Shown in pieces: positions 8,002-15,746 of a stretch of 64,000 nt of DNA. Origin of the DNA: Streptomyces monashensis. Lineage in GTDB: Bacteria; Actinomycetota; Actinomycetes; Streptomycetales; Streptomycetaceae. Made by a program: the position numbers and the translations under genes. Under the pieces are notes generated by a model that saw only the letters and a list, made by a program, of their open reading frames with translations, was not told the DNA's origin and did not search any database. Within the stretch, counting starts at the first letter, position 1. Each line of letters starts with the position of its first letter. The stretch spans positions 147,632 to 211,631 of the forward strand of contig NZ_MLYO01000055.1 of the NCBI RefSeq assembly GCF_001866665.1, written 5' to 3'.

Positions 8002-8259
8002 TCAGGCGGAGGCCTGACGAGCCCGGTTGCGGGCGGCGCGGCGCTTCATGGCGCGGCGCTCGTCCTCGCTGAGACCACCCCAGACGCCGGAGTCCTGACC
8101 GGACTCGAGCGCCCACTGCAGACACTGCTCGATCACCGGGCAGCGACGGCAGACGGCCTTGGCTTCCTCGATCTGCAGCAGCGCAGGACCGGTGTTGCCG
8201 ATGGGGAAGAAGAGCTCGGGGTCTTCCTCGCGGCAAACGGCGTTGTGACGCCAGTCCAT
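8002..8259 (-). CDS. wblE: WhiB-like iron-sulfur transcription factor WblE
   Basis: 85 residues. Four cysteines (C9, C37, C40, C46) in C-x(27)-C-x2-C-x5-C ligate a [4Fe-4S] cluster, and GVWGG follows, then a basic tail (KRRAARNRARQ) for DNA contact. It matches Streptomyces WblE, the orthologue of the essential mycobacterial WhiB1, which binds the primary sigma factor and reacts with nitric oxide. Start ATG 8259 has GGAGAGG 9 nt upstream. It is monocistronic, with its own terminator. The neighbouring PdtaS-type kinase gene is also conserved next to whiB1 in mycobacteria. Confidence 0.95.
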   Translation of the reverse strand: MDWRHNAVCREEDPELFFPIGNTGPALLQIEEAKAVCRRCPVIEQCLQWALESGQDSGVWGGLSEDERRAMKRRAARNRARQASA

Positions 8260-8579
8260 GGCTGCTACCTCTCCTTGGTATTACATGCAGGTTGCTTGTG
8301 AATGTGAACGCTTTCACGAATCCCTCAACAAGTGAAGGGCCGACCGCCGAGATCTCCCCGGCGTGGTCCTGGGTTTGAAGAGGGGTTCTGTTGATCAGTG
8401 GAGGCCGGTGTTGCGGGCCGTCCCGATCGACACGTAGAGACTCGCAAACCTCGGCGACGGATACAACCCCTTCCGGAAAGTTTTTTTTGATTCCTCGGTG
8501 TCGACTAGGTCACAGCCGTACTTCCATGGGGTGGATCCTGGCCTAAACGTTCGAGTGAAAGGACTTTGGCCCGTTCCGC
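8260..8579. other. 320-bp leader/promoter region of wblE
   Basis: No gene is supported. It holds an inverted repeat GTGAA-CGCT-TTCAC (8304-8317), 45 bp upstream of wblE, and a poly-A/T tract at 8480-8489 (A8 on the minus strand), rare in this genome and probably part of the upstream promoter. A 62-codon open frame here has atypical codon use (see rejected items). Confidence 0.5.
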
Positions 8580-9548
8580 TCACACAATCACACGCAGTGC
8601 ACGGCGAACGCCTGTGAACGTCACGCTCGTGCGCAGCCCAAGGTGGTCGCCGTCCATCTGCAAGGGCAGAGGCGCCTTCGAATGCAAGGTGAACTGGTCC
8701 AGATCGTGCAGTGAGTGGGCGTGCCTGCCATGGGGTCCGCGCTCGGGGGACGAAGTGAGCAACTGGGTGCCATACCGGGCAACCGCGGCCGTCGAGAGGC
8801 GGCTGAGACCGAGCACATCGAGGCCGGTGTCGAACGAGGCCTTAGGTGACGTATACATCGGGCGATTGCCGAGATACGTCCACGGGGCCGTGTTCGAGAC
8901 TATGGCGACGACGAGTTCGGCGACCGGGTCCTCGCCGGCGCGTTCGAGCGTGATCAAGCCGTGCCGGCGGCTCGGCTCGCCGAGCCACTGCCGGACGACC
9001 TGACGGACGTAGAGCCCGTGCGTCGAGGTCTTGCCGCGTTCGCGCTGCTGCTCGACCCGGCCGACCACGCCCGCGTCGAAGCCGAGTCCGGCGTTGAAGG
9101 TGAACCAGCGGTCCGGGACCGCCTCGTCCTCGGTGCCGGGCGTGCCCGAGGTCAGCCCGAGTCCGACGACCCGCTCGCGTCGCTCGCGCAGCGCGTCCAG
9201 CAGGGCGCCGGTGGCCTCGACGGGATCGTTGGGCAGCCCCAGGGCGCGGGCGAAGACGTTGGTGGAGCCGCCGGGCACCACGGCGAGGCCGGGCAGGCGG
9301 TTCAGGTCGGGGCCGTCGTGCATGAGGCCGTTGACGACCTCGTTGACCGTGCCGTCGCCGCCGAGGGCCACCACGAGGTCGATGTCGTCGCTGTCCGCCG
9401 CCTGCCGCCCGAGGTCGCGCGCGTGCCCGCGGTACTGGGTGGTGACCGCCTCCAGCTTCATCTCGCTCGCCAGCGCGTGGAGCAGAACGTCACGCCTGCG
9501 TGCGCTTGTGGTGGTTGCCGCCGGATTGACCACGAGAAGTGCACGCAT
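8580..9548 (-). CDS. Diacylglycerol kinase family lipid kinase
   Basis: 322 residues with the DAG kinase catalytic fold. LLVVNPAA is at the N-terminus, the nucleotide-binding GGDGTVNEVVNGL is near residue 70, and PGGSTNVFARALGLP is near 105. The C-terminal beta-sandwich holds the lipid-binding part. Such proteins phosphorylate diacylglycerol or related lipids (YegS/BmrU/DgkB-like) with ATP at the inner membrane face. ATG 9548 is the only start that keeps the canonical N-terminus. It is divergent from a small membrane protein gene. The exact lipid substrate cannot be told. Confidence 0.9.
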   Translation of the reverse strand: MRALLVVNPAATTTSARRRDVLLHALASEMKLEAVTTQYRGHARDLGRQAADSDDIDLVVALGGDGTVNEVVNGLMHDGPDLNRLPGLAVVPGGSTNVFARALGLPNDPVEATGALLDALRERRERVVGLGLTSGTPGTEDEAVPDRWFTFNAGLGFDAGVVGRVEQQRERGKTSTHGLYVRQVVRQWLGEPSRRHGLITLERAGEDPVAELVVAIVSNTAPWTYLGNRPMYTSPKASFDTGLDVLGLSRLSTAAVARYGTQLLTSSPERGPHGRHAHSLHDLDQFTLHSKAPLPLQMDGDHLGLRTSVTFTGVRRALRVIV

Positions 9549-9610
9549 GGATGGCAGCGTACCTACTGGGTGGTACCCGGCGGACGCCGAGGTAGGGATC
9601 CGGTAAGAGA

Positions 9611-9634
9611 GAGGGTGTGAGCCCTGACACCCTC
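9611..9634. promoter_or_regulatory. Inverted repeat in the lipid kinase/membrane protein spacer
   Basis: GAGGGTGT (9611-9618) and ACACCCTC (9627-9634) form a perfect 8-bp inverted repeat with an 8-nt centre in the 138-bp divergent spacer. Its position fits an operator; no protein can be assigned. Confidence 0.35.
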
Positions 9635-9686
9635 GGGCCCCCGGGTGGACGGAGGGCACCGGCGGGCAGACGGCTACCCTGCTGGG

Positions 9687-10142
9687 GTGAGCAGTGAGCA
9701 GAAAGCCGCCGCGGAAGCCGCGGACACCACCGAAGCCGTCGTCGGACCGCGTCCGAGCCGGCTGACCTACGCTGCCGTGCTCGCCGCACTGGAGGGCCTT
9801 GCCCTGGTGGCCGGCGGCCTGTGGATGGTCGTCCTCGGGATCTCCGGTGACGCCTCCGACCGGCAGCAGGGGATCTCCCTGGGGATCACCCTCCTCGTGC
9901 TCGCGCTGCTGCCGCTGCTCGCCGCGCGCGGTCTGCTGCTGCGGCGCGGCTGGAGCCGGGGCCCGGCGGTGATCACTCAGCTGATGGCGCTGCCGGTGGC
10001 CTACAGCCTGCTCAAGGCCGACAGCATGGCCGTCCCGGCCGGCATCGCCCTCGCGGTCGTCGCCGTCGTGGCGCTGGTGCTGCTCGTCAACCCTGCCACG
10101 ACCCGGGCCCTGGGCATCAGGGGACCGGGCCGGAGCGAATAG
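9687..10142 (+). CDS. Small integral membrane protein
   Basis: 151 residues with four hydrophobic helices (~28-50, 62-80, 92-108, 112-130) and a charged N-terminus. I do not recognise a characterised family; similar small 'integral membrane protein' genes sit before sigH in streptomycetes. The GTG start at 9687 follows a -10-like TACCCT (9675-9680) by 6 nt and has no ribosome site, so the mRNA may be leaderless. It converges on sigH with only 28 bp between stops. Confidence 0.7.
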   Translation: MSSEQKAAAEAADTTEAVVGPRPSRLTYAAVLAALEGLALVAGGLWMVVLGISGDASDRQQGISLGITLLVLALLPLLAARGLLLRRGWSRGPAVITQLMALPVAYSLLKADSMAVPAGIALAVVAVVALVLLVNPATTRALGIRGPGRSE

Positions 10143-10170
10143 CCGACCGCCCGGGGCTCGCTTATCGGGC

Positions 10171-11343
10171 TCACTCCTCCACGAGGAGCTTCTCCCGCAG
10201 CTGGGCCAGCGTGCGGGCCAGCAGCCGGGAGACGTGCATCTGGGAGATGCCGACCTCCTGCGCGATCTGCGACTGCGTCATGTTCCCGAAGAAGCGCAGC
10301 AGCAGGATGCGCTTCTCGCGTGGTGGCAGGTCCTCCAGCAGCGGCTTGAGGGACTCGCGGTACTCCACGCCCTCCAGCGCCTCGTCCTCGGCGCCGAGGG
10401 TGTCCGCGACCGCCGGGGACTCGTCGTCCGTGTCGGGGACGTCCAGGGACAGCGTGGAGTACGCGTTCGCGGACTCCAGGCCCTCCAGGACCTCCTCCTC
10501 GGAGATGGCGAGCTTCTCGGCCAGTTCGTGGACCGTGGGGGAGCGGCCGTGCAGCTGGGACAGCTCGGCCGTCGCCGTGGTCAGCGCGAGGCGCAGCTCC
10601 TGGAGCCGGCGCGGCACGCGCACCGCCCAGCCCTTGTCGCGGAAGTGCCGTTTGATCTCGCCGACGACGGTCGGGGTGGCGTACGTGGAGAACTCCACGC
10701 CGCGCTCCGGGTCGAACCGGTCGACGGACTTGATCAGACCGATCGTGGCGACCTGGGTGAGGTCGTCCAGCGGCTCGCCGCGATTGCGGAAGCGGCGCGC
10801 CAGGTGCTCCACGAGCGGCAGATGCATACGGACCAGCTGGTTGCGCAGCTCCGCGTACTCCGGGCTGCCCGCGTTCAGCTTGCGCAGCTCGACGAAGAGC
10901 GCACGTGCCCCGCTGCGGTCCTGGGGGCCGTGCTGGACGGCCTGCACGGCATCCGCGCCCGGCGCGTCGTCCTCGGCGTATCGCTCGTGCTCGCTCATCG
11001 TCCCGCCCGTAGCCCTTCCCCGAGCCCTCGCCCCCACGTGGACGGCGGTACCGGCGGCGCCGGATTCCGCCGGCGCCGCGCCCTGCACGGCACCGGCACC
11101 GCCGGGCCGCGCGGAGTCGTCCACCGGGTGTGGTCTGGCCTGCTCGGGGATGCCGTCGATGCCGTCCGCCATGCGCCGCGAACCGTCCCGGGGAGGTTCC
11201 CCGGACATGCCGCCCGTACCCCCGCTCTCGGTTCCGCTCGAGCGGGGGGACCCCCATGGCCAGGAGGCACCCCCGTCCCCGGACGGCAGCTCCCTTGTGC
11301 CGCGCTCTTCGTCCCGCACCGGACCGTCCCCGTTCTTCCTCAC
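10171..11343 (-). CDS. sigH: Stress-response sigma factor SigH (SigB/SigF type)
   Basis: The conserved core (residues from the ATG at 10998, 275 residues) holds sigma region 2 (LVEHLARRFRNRGEPLDDL, then FDPERGVEFSTYATPTVVGE), region 3 and region 4 with the helix-turn-helix MTQSQIAQEVGISQMHVSRL. It is a group 3 sigma factor for osmotic stress and differentiation. The frame extends upstream to GTG 11343, which overlaps the ushX stop as GTGA, giving 390 residues. Inner starts at 11208, 11172 and 10998 would give about 38, 37 and 31 kDa products. S. coelicolor SigH is known to occur in several sizes from alternative starts and processing. The extension is low-complexity and contains a palindromic repeat element. 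Confidence 0.9.
   Translation of the reverse strand: MRKNGDGPVRDEERGTRELPSGDGGASWPWGSPRSSGTESGGTGGMSGEPPRDGSRRMADGIDGIPEQARPHPVDDSARPGGAGAVQGAAPAESGAAGTAVHVGARARGRATGGTMSEHERYAEDDAPGADAVQAVQHGPQDRSGARALFVELRKLNAGSPEYAELRNQLVRMHLPLVEHLARRFRNRGEPLDDLTQVATIGLIKSVDRFDPERGVEFSTYATPTVVGEIKRHFRDKGWAVRVPRRLQELRLALTTATAELSQLHGRSPTVHELAEKLAISEEEVLEGLESANAYSTLSLDVPDTDDESPAVADTLGAEDEALEGVEYRESLKPLLEDLPPREKRILLLRFFGNMTQSQIAQEVGISQMHVSRLLARTLAQLREKLLVEE
11217..11258. repeat. Palindromic repeat element inside sigH
   Basis: CCCCCGCTC (11219-11227) and GAGCGGGGG (11240-11248) flank a 12-nt loop, followed by ACCCCCAT. This is a small palindromic element of a type seen scattered in Streptomyces genomes. It is translated in frame in the SigH N-terminal extension as a Trp/Ser/Gly-rich stretch. 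A related copy lies at 55273-55304. Confidence 0.55.
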
Positions 11344-11756
11344 GCCGGGCCGGGGCCCGCGCCACGCTGTTTGTAGAGGCTGATCGACACGGTCTTGTCC
11401 TCGTCGACGGCGGACGAGACCTTGCCCGCGAGGGCCGACAGCACGGTCCAGGCGAAGGTGTCCCGCGAGGGGGCGTGACCATCCGTGGTCGGCGCCGCGA
11501 CCGTGACTTCCAGCGAGTCGTCGACGAGCCGGAAGACACAGCTGAGCACGGAGCCGGGCACGGCCTGTTGGAGGAGGATCGCGCAGGCCTCGTCCACGGC
11601 GATGCGCAGGTCCTCGATCTCGTCCAGGGTGAAGTCCAAGCGGGCCGCGAGACCGGCCGTGGCCGTCCGCAGCACCGACAGGTAGGCACCCGCGGCCGGC
11701 AGCCGGACTTCCACGAAGTCCTGATTCGCCGTGGGCTCGCCTGCGATCTGGGACAC
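11340..11756 (-). CDS. ushX: Anti-sigma factor UshX (RsbW-like), antagonist of SigH
   Basis: 138 residues with the GHKL ATPase/kinase fold of RsbW/SpoIIAB proteins: the N box is at EDLRIAVDEACAILLQQ and the remainder is a beta-rich half. It binds and inhibits SigH; in S. coelicolor the orthologue is UshX/PrsH. I chose GTG 11756 because a strong GGAGG lies 5 nt upstream; that ribosome site is inside the reading frame of an ATG at 11768. The stop overlaps a sigH start, so the pair is coupled. No clear promoter was identified in the 262 bp upstream. Confidence 0.92.
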   Translation of the reverse strand: MSQIAGEPTANQDFVEVRLPAAGAYLSVLRTATAGLAARLDFTLDEIEDLRIAVDEACAILLQQAVPGSVLSCVFRLVDDSLEVTVAAPTTDGHAPSRDTFAWTVLSALAGKVSSAVDEDKTVSISLYKQRGAGPGPA

Positions 11757-12018
11757 CCTCACCTCCATGGTGGTACAAGCTCTACGGGGCCGAGGGTCGC
11801 CCCCCGGGGTAACGCGTACGTGGTTCCGCGGTGACGCTATCGCGCTCCGAACGGTCCTGTCCCCGGGACCCCAACCCCCTGGCGTCACTCACAGTAAAGC
11901 TGCGGATACGCTCCGTGTCTAGAGGGTCTGCGGGCCCAAATGGGAAGAGCGCGCGCCGGGTTGACGTACCCAGGCGTCCGACGCTCGAACCGTCGTACGG
12001 CCGCCACCTCATGCAGTG

Positions 12019-12279
12019 TCACACGAGGATGTGGTCCACGAAGCACCACCGCCAGTCCTCGCCGGGCTCGAAGGTCCGCATGACCGGGTGGCCGGACTCC
12101 CGGTGGTGTCCGGTCGCGTGCTGCCCCGGCGAGGAGTCGCAGCAGCCGACGTGACCACAGGTGAGACACAACCGCAGCTGCACCGGGTGTGTGCCGTCCC
12201 GCAGACACTCCGGGCAGGTCGCGGCGAGCGGCTCCGGTTCCGGGTGCGGCAGCGCGTCGGCGTGCGTGCACTGTTTCAT
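12019..12279 (-). CDS. UBP-type zinc finger protein
   Basis: 86 residues, nearly all a ZnF-UBP domain. Cys/His ligands are visible in CPECL, LCLTCGHVGCCDSS, HATGHH and SGHPV. In eukaryotes this fold binds ubiquitin C-termini, but the bacterial stand-alone versions have no established partner. It starts at ATG 12279, divergent from the antiporter gene with 61 bp between, so the promoters overlap. It lies downstream of nothing co-oriented within 250 bp and is probably monocistronic. Confidence 0.85.
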   Translation of the reverse strand: MKQCTHADALPHPEPEPLAATCPECLRDGTHPVQLRLCLTCGHVGCCDSSPGQHATGHHRESGHPVMRTFEPGEDWRWCFVDHILV

Positions 12280-12340
12280 GATTGCCAGATTACGACGGGT
12301 GTGCGGGTGACCGCGCGGAAAACGAGGGCGGGCGAGGACC

Positions 12341-13936
12341 ATGGACGTGATGCCGCTGCTGTTGCTGGTGGCGGGCAGTGCGGGCATCGCGGGGGCCGCC
12401 CGGCGCACACCGGTGCCGGCGCCCCTGCTGCTGGTCGCGGTGGGCCTGGCGATCTCGTACGTGCCCGGGATCCCGCACTACACGCTGGACCCCGAGGTCG
12501 TCCTGCCGCTGGTGCTGCCCCCGCTGCTGTACAAGGAGGGCACCGAGAGCTCGTACCTCGATCTGCGGGCCCAGATGCGGCCCGTGGGGCTGCTGTCGAT
12601 CGGGTACGTGCTCTTCGCGACCTTCGCCGTCGGCTGGGCCGCCTACCTCGTCGTCCCCGGACTGCCGCTGCCCGCCGCGCTGGTGCTCGGCGCCGTCGTC
12701 GCGCCGACCGACGCCGTCGCGGCCGCGGCGATCGCGCGCCGGGTCGGGCTGCCGTCCCGGATCACCACCATCCTCCAGGGCGAGTCCCTGCTCAACGACG
12801 CCACCGCGATCACCGCCTACAAGGTGGCCCTCGCCGCGGCCGTCGGCGAGGGTGCCACCTGGTCGGGCGGCTTCTGGGAGTTCCTGCGGGCCGCCGTCGG
12901 CGGTGTGCTCGTCGGACTGGTGCTCATGGTGCCGATCCACTGGCTGCGCACCCACCTGAAGGAGGCACTGCTCCAGAACACCCTCTCGCTGCTGATCCCG
13001 TTCGTCGCCTACGGCGTGGCCGAGCAGCTGCACGGCTCCGGTGTGCTCGCGGTCGTGGTGGTCGCGGTCTATCTCGGGCACCGCGCATGGGAGGTCGACT
13101 TCGCCACCCGGCTCCAGGAGGACGCGGTGTGGCGGATGGTCGCCTTCCTGCTGGAGTCGGCGGTCTTCGCGCTGATCGGCCTGCAGCTGCCGACCGTGCT
13201 CAAGGGGCTCGGCGCGTACCGGGGGGCCGACGCGGCCTGGTACGCGATCGCGGTCTTCGTCGTGGTCGTCGCGGCCCGGTTCGTGTGGGTGTTCCCGGCG
13301 GCCCTGCTGCCCCGCGTGCTCTCCCGCCGCATCCGCGAACGCGAGGACAGCCCCGGCTGGCGGGGGCCGGTCGTGACGTCGTGGGCCGCGATGCGCGGTG
13401 TGGTGTCCCTGGCCATCGCGTTCTCCATCCCGGTCGCGGTGCACGGCGGCGCCCCCTTCCCGCAGCGGAACCTGATCCTCTTCCTGACGTTCACCACGGT
13501 CATCGGCACGCTGGTCGTGCAGGGGCTGACGCTCGCGCCGCTGATCCGTCTGATGAGGTTCCCCGGCCGCGACCAGCAGGCCGAGACGCTCGCCGAGGCC
13601 AACGCCCAGGCGCAGGCCTCCCGGGCCGCCGAGCGGCGCCTCGACGACCTCCTCGACGACGAGCGCAACGCCCTGCCGCCGCCGCTCGCCGACCGCCTGC
13701 GCTCGGTCCTGGAACGCCGCCGCAACGCCGTCTGGGAGCGCCTCGGCCAGACCAACCCCGCCACCGGCGAGTCCGTGGACGAGACGTACCGGCGCCTCTC
13801 CCGCGAGATGATCAGTGCCGAGCGCGAGGTCTTCGTCAAGCTCCGCGACCACCGCTACATCGACGACGAGATGCTGCGCGCGCTGCTCAGACGCCTCGAC
13901 CTGGAGGAGGCGGCGGCCTACCGGGAGGCGGGTTAG
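12341..13936 (+). CDS. Na+/H+ antiporter (CPA1 family)
   Basis: 531 residues with about 12 membrane segments in the first 400 and a hydrophilic, partly coiled C-terminus (~405-531) rich in Arg, Glu and Ala. Family marks are APTDAVAAAAIARR near residue 122 and LQGESLLNDATAIT near 146, the ion-binding Asp region of bacterial NhaP/NHE-like CPA1 exchangers. It should export Na+ (or K+) for H+ for pH and salt balance. Closeness to the osmotic-stress sigma factor SigH is suggestive. It starts at ATG 12341. Its stop overlaps the convergent PLP-enzyme gene by 4 bp. Confidence 0.9.
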   Translation: MDVMPLLLLVAGSAGIAGAARRTPVPAPLLLVAVGLAISYVPGIPHYTLDPEVVLPLVLPPLLYKEGTESSYLDLRAQMRPVGLLSIGYVLFATFAVGWAAYLVVPGLPLPAALVLGAVVAPTDAVAAAAIARRVGLPSRITTILQGESLLNDATAITAYKVALAAAVGEGATWSGGFWEFLRAAVGGVLVGLVLMVPIHWLRTHLKEALLQNTLSLLIPFVAYGVAEQLHGSGVLAVVVVAVYLGHRAWEVDFATRLQEDAVWRMVAFLLESAVFALIGLQLPTVLKGLGAYRGADAAWYAIAVFVVVVAARFVWVFPAALLPRVLSRRIREREDSPGWRGPVVTSWAAMRGVVSLAIAFSIPVAVHGGAPFPQRNLILFLTFTTVIGTLVVQGLTLAPLIRLMRFPGRDQQAETLAEANAQAQASRAAERRLDDLLDDERNALPPPLADRLRSVLERRRNAVWERLGQTNPATGESVDETYRRLSREMISAEREVFVKLRDHRYIDDEMLRALLRRLDLEEAAAYREAG

Positions 13937-14832
13937 TCCTCCGGGAACGGCCGTCCGGTGACGACCGCCGTGATCGTCGTCCCGCGCGCGTAGGCGCCTT
14001 CTTCCGCGCGGGTGACAAGGGCGTAGAGCAACTTGGCGACATAGAGACGTTCGACGGGCAGTCCGTGACGGTCCTCGAAGTCCCGGGCGAATGCGTGCAG
14101 TTCGGGGGTCGTGCGCGCGTACCCGCCGAAATGGAAGCGCTCGTCGAGGGACCAGTCGCCGGTACGGCCGCCGAAGGCACGTTCCTGCAGTGCCTCGGTG
14201 TCGCCCTCCAGGAAGCCGCCCCTGAGGACGGGCACGCCGAGCGCGCTCTGCCCGGGGGCGAGTCCCGCGGCGAGTCCCGCCAGGGTGCCGCCGGTGCCGC
14301 AGGCGACGGCCACGACGTCCGTGTGCCCGCGCAGCTCCTCGCCGAGGGCCCGGCAGCCGTGCACGGCCGCGCTGTTGCTGCCGCCCTCGGGGACGACGTA
14401 CGCCTCCTCGGCGTCGGCCGCGCGCAGGACCGCGGCCAGGGTCTCCGGCTCGGTCTTGCGGCGATACGTCGATCTGTCGACGAACTGCAGCCGCATGCCG
14501 TGGGCCGCGCACCGGGCGAGGGACGGGTTGAGCGGGCGTCCGGCCAGCTCCTCGCCGCGCACCACACCCGTGGTCGGCAGCCCGAGCAGGCGGCCCGCGG
14601 CGGCGGTGGCCCGCAGATGGTTGGACCAGGCCCCGCCGAAGGTGACCAGCGGCCGCCCGCCCGCCGCAGCGATGTTCGGCACCAGCTTGCGCCACTTGTT
14701 GCCGATCAGCTCGGGGTGGATGAGATCGTCCCGTTTGAGCAGCAGGCGCAGGCCGTGCCGCTCGAACCGCTCGTCCCGTATCTCGTGGAGAGGGGAGGGA
14801 AGGCGGGGCGCGAGGGAGTCGGGGCCGGTCAC
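13933..14832 (-). CDS. PLP-dependent 1-aminocyclopropane-1-carboxylate deaminase/D-cysteine desulfhydrase family
   Basis: 299 residues of the ACC deaminase/D-cysteine desulfhydrase fold II type. The PLP lysine lies in LIGNKWRKL near residue 47, the substrate-contact segment FGGAWSNHLRAT near 66, and the phosphate-binding glycine loop in ACGTGGTLAGLA near 176. The family deaminates ACC or eliminates sulfide from D-cysteine; I cannot tell which from the sequence. GTG 14832 is the start. It is followed by no gene on its strand, converging with the antiporter gene. The upstream amidase is on the same strand with 41 bp between. Confidence 0.85.
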   Translation of the reverse strand: MTGPDSLAPRLPSPLHEIRDERFERHGLRLLLKRDDLIHPELIGNKWRKLVPNIAAAGGRPLVTFGGAWSNHLRATAAAGRLLGLPTTGVVRGEELAGRPLNPSLARCAAHGMRLQFVDRSTYRRKTEPETLAAVLRAADAEEAYVVPEGGSNSAAVHGCRALGEELRGHTDVVAVACGTGGTLAGLAAGLAPGQSALGVPVLRGGFLEGDTEALQERAFGGRTGDWSLDERFHFGGYARTTPELHAFARDFEDRHGLPVERLYVAKLLYALVTRAEEGAYARGTTITAVVTGRPFPED

Positions 14833-14873
14833 ACCTCATTGTCGCCCGGCGCGGCTGCCCGGCCGCACCGGCG

Positions 14874-15467
14874 CTACCCCTTCAGCCGCCCCCCGACCCG
14901 CGTGCGCAGCCAGTCCATCGTGAAGCCCCGCGGGTCCACCTTCCCCGGCTGCCACTCCAGATGCCCGATGACCGAGCGCTCCGTCCAGCCGTGCCGCCGG
15001 CACACCGCTGCCGCCGCGCGCGTGATCGCCTCCAGCTGGGCGTCCGGCCAGGGGTCCGCGCCGGTGCCGAGGTTCTCGCACTCGAAGCCGTAGAAGTGCC
15101 GGTTGCCGTCGGTGTCCGCCGCGTTGTCCGGCGGCAGCGTCCGCTCGGCGATCACCGCGCGCAGCACGTCGTCGTCGCCGAGCCCGGCATGGTCGGCACG
15201 GCCGTAGCCGACCAGGTGGACCGTGCCGTCCTTGGTGACCACGCCGTGGCACAGCGGGCCCGGCTGCGCCCGGTAGCCGTCCCGGCAGAGCCGCACCGTG
15301 GCCGCGCTGCCCCGGGTCACCGTGTGATGGATCATCACGCCGTGCACCGGACCCCACGGGCCCTTGTGGTTGCGATGGTGGTGCCGCCAGTCGCCGACCT
15401 CGACGACCGTGACGCCCTCGGCCCGCAGAACGTCCAGAAACGTGCTCGCGGACATGGGTGGGGCCAT
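14874..15467 (-). CDS. N-acetylmuramoyl-L-alanine amidase (amidase_2 type)
   Basis: 197 residues, a single zinc amidase domain with ligands in VMIHHTVT (His), FYGFECENLG (Glu, catalytic region) and SVIGHLEWQPGKVDP (His and Lys). It cleaves the bond between muramic acid and the stem peptide of peptidoglycan. There is no signal peptide, unlike most cell-wall amidases, so it may act in recycling or need another export route; phage endolysins share this form, but no phage genes are nearby. ATG 15467 has GGAGG 4 nt upstream. The gene precedes the PLP-enzyme gene with 41 bp between. Confidence 0.87.
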   Translation of the reverse strand: MAPPMSASTFLDVLRAEGVTVVEVGDWRHHHRNHKGPWGPVHGVMIHHTVTRGSAATVRLCRDGYRAQPGPLCHGVVTKDGTVHLVGYGRADHAGLGDDDVLRAVIAERTLPPDNAADTDGNRHFYGFECENLGTGADPWPDAQLEAITRAAAAVCRRHGWTERSVIGHLEWQPGKVDPRGFTMDWLRTRVGGRLKG

Positions 15468-15746
15468 AACGCCTCCTTCGTGTTCGCTCCATCCTGTGGC
15501 GGGCCCCTACCGAAAAACGGATGTCCCGGACACCTCGTTCGCGCGCTGTGCGAGCCGATCCGGACAGCCTGCACGTGCAGAAAGGACCTGTGAGCTGTAT
15601 GAGGTCCCCTTTCATGCCCAGCCGTCCGATGATCCAATCCCGCTCTTTCGGGTAATGGCGACGACACGTTCCGTGATGGAAGGCTCGGTCCCGAGACCGG
15701 TGCCCGTGTGATCCGGCACCAGCCATACATGGGAGGACATTTCCTT

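Noticed and set aside
8395..8583. A 62-codon minus-strand frame between the lipid kinase and wblE genes
   Set aside because: It starts at a GTG overlapping the kinase stop but uses many A/T-ending codons (AAA AAA ACT, TTT), unlike every gene here, and it lies where the wblE promoter must be. It is probably leader sequence.
14874..15467. Amidase gene as a prophage endolysin
   Set aside because: It lacks a signal peptide like an endolysin, but there is no holin, structural, integrase or att-like sequence within 10 kb.
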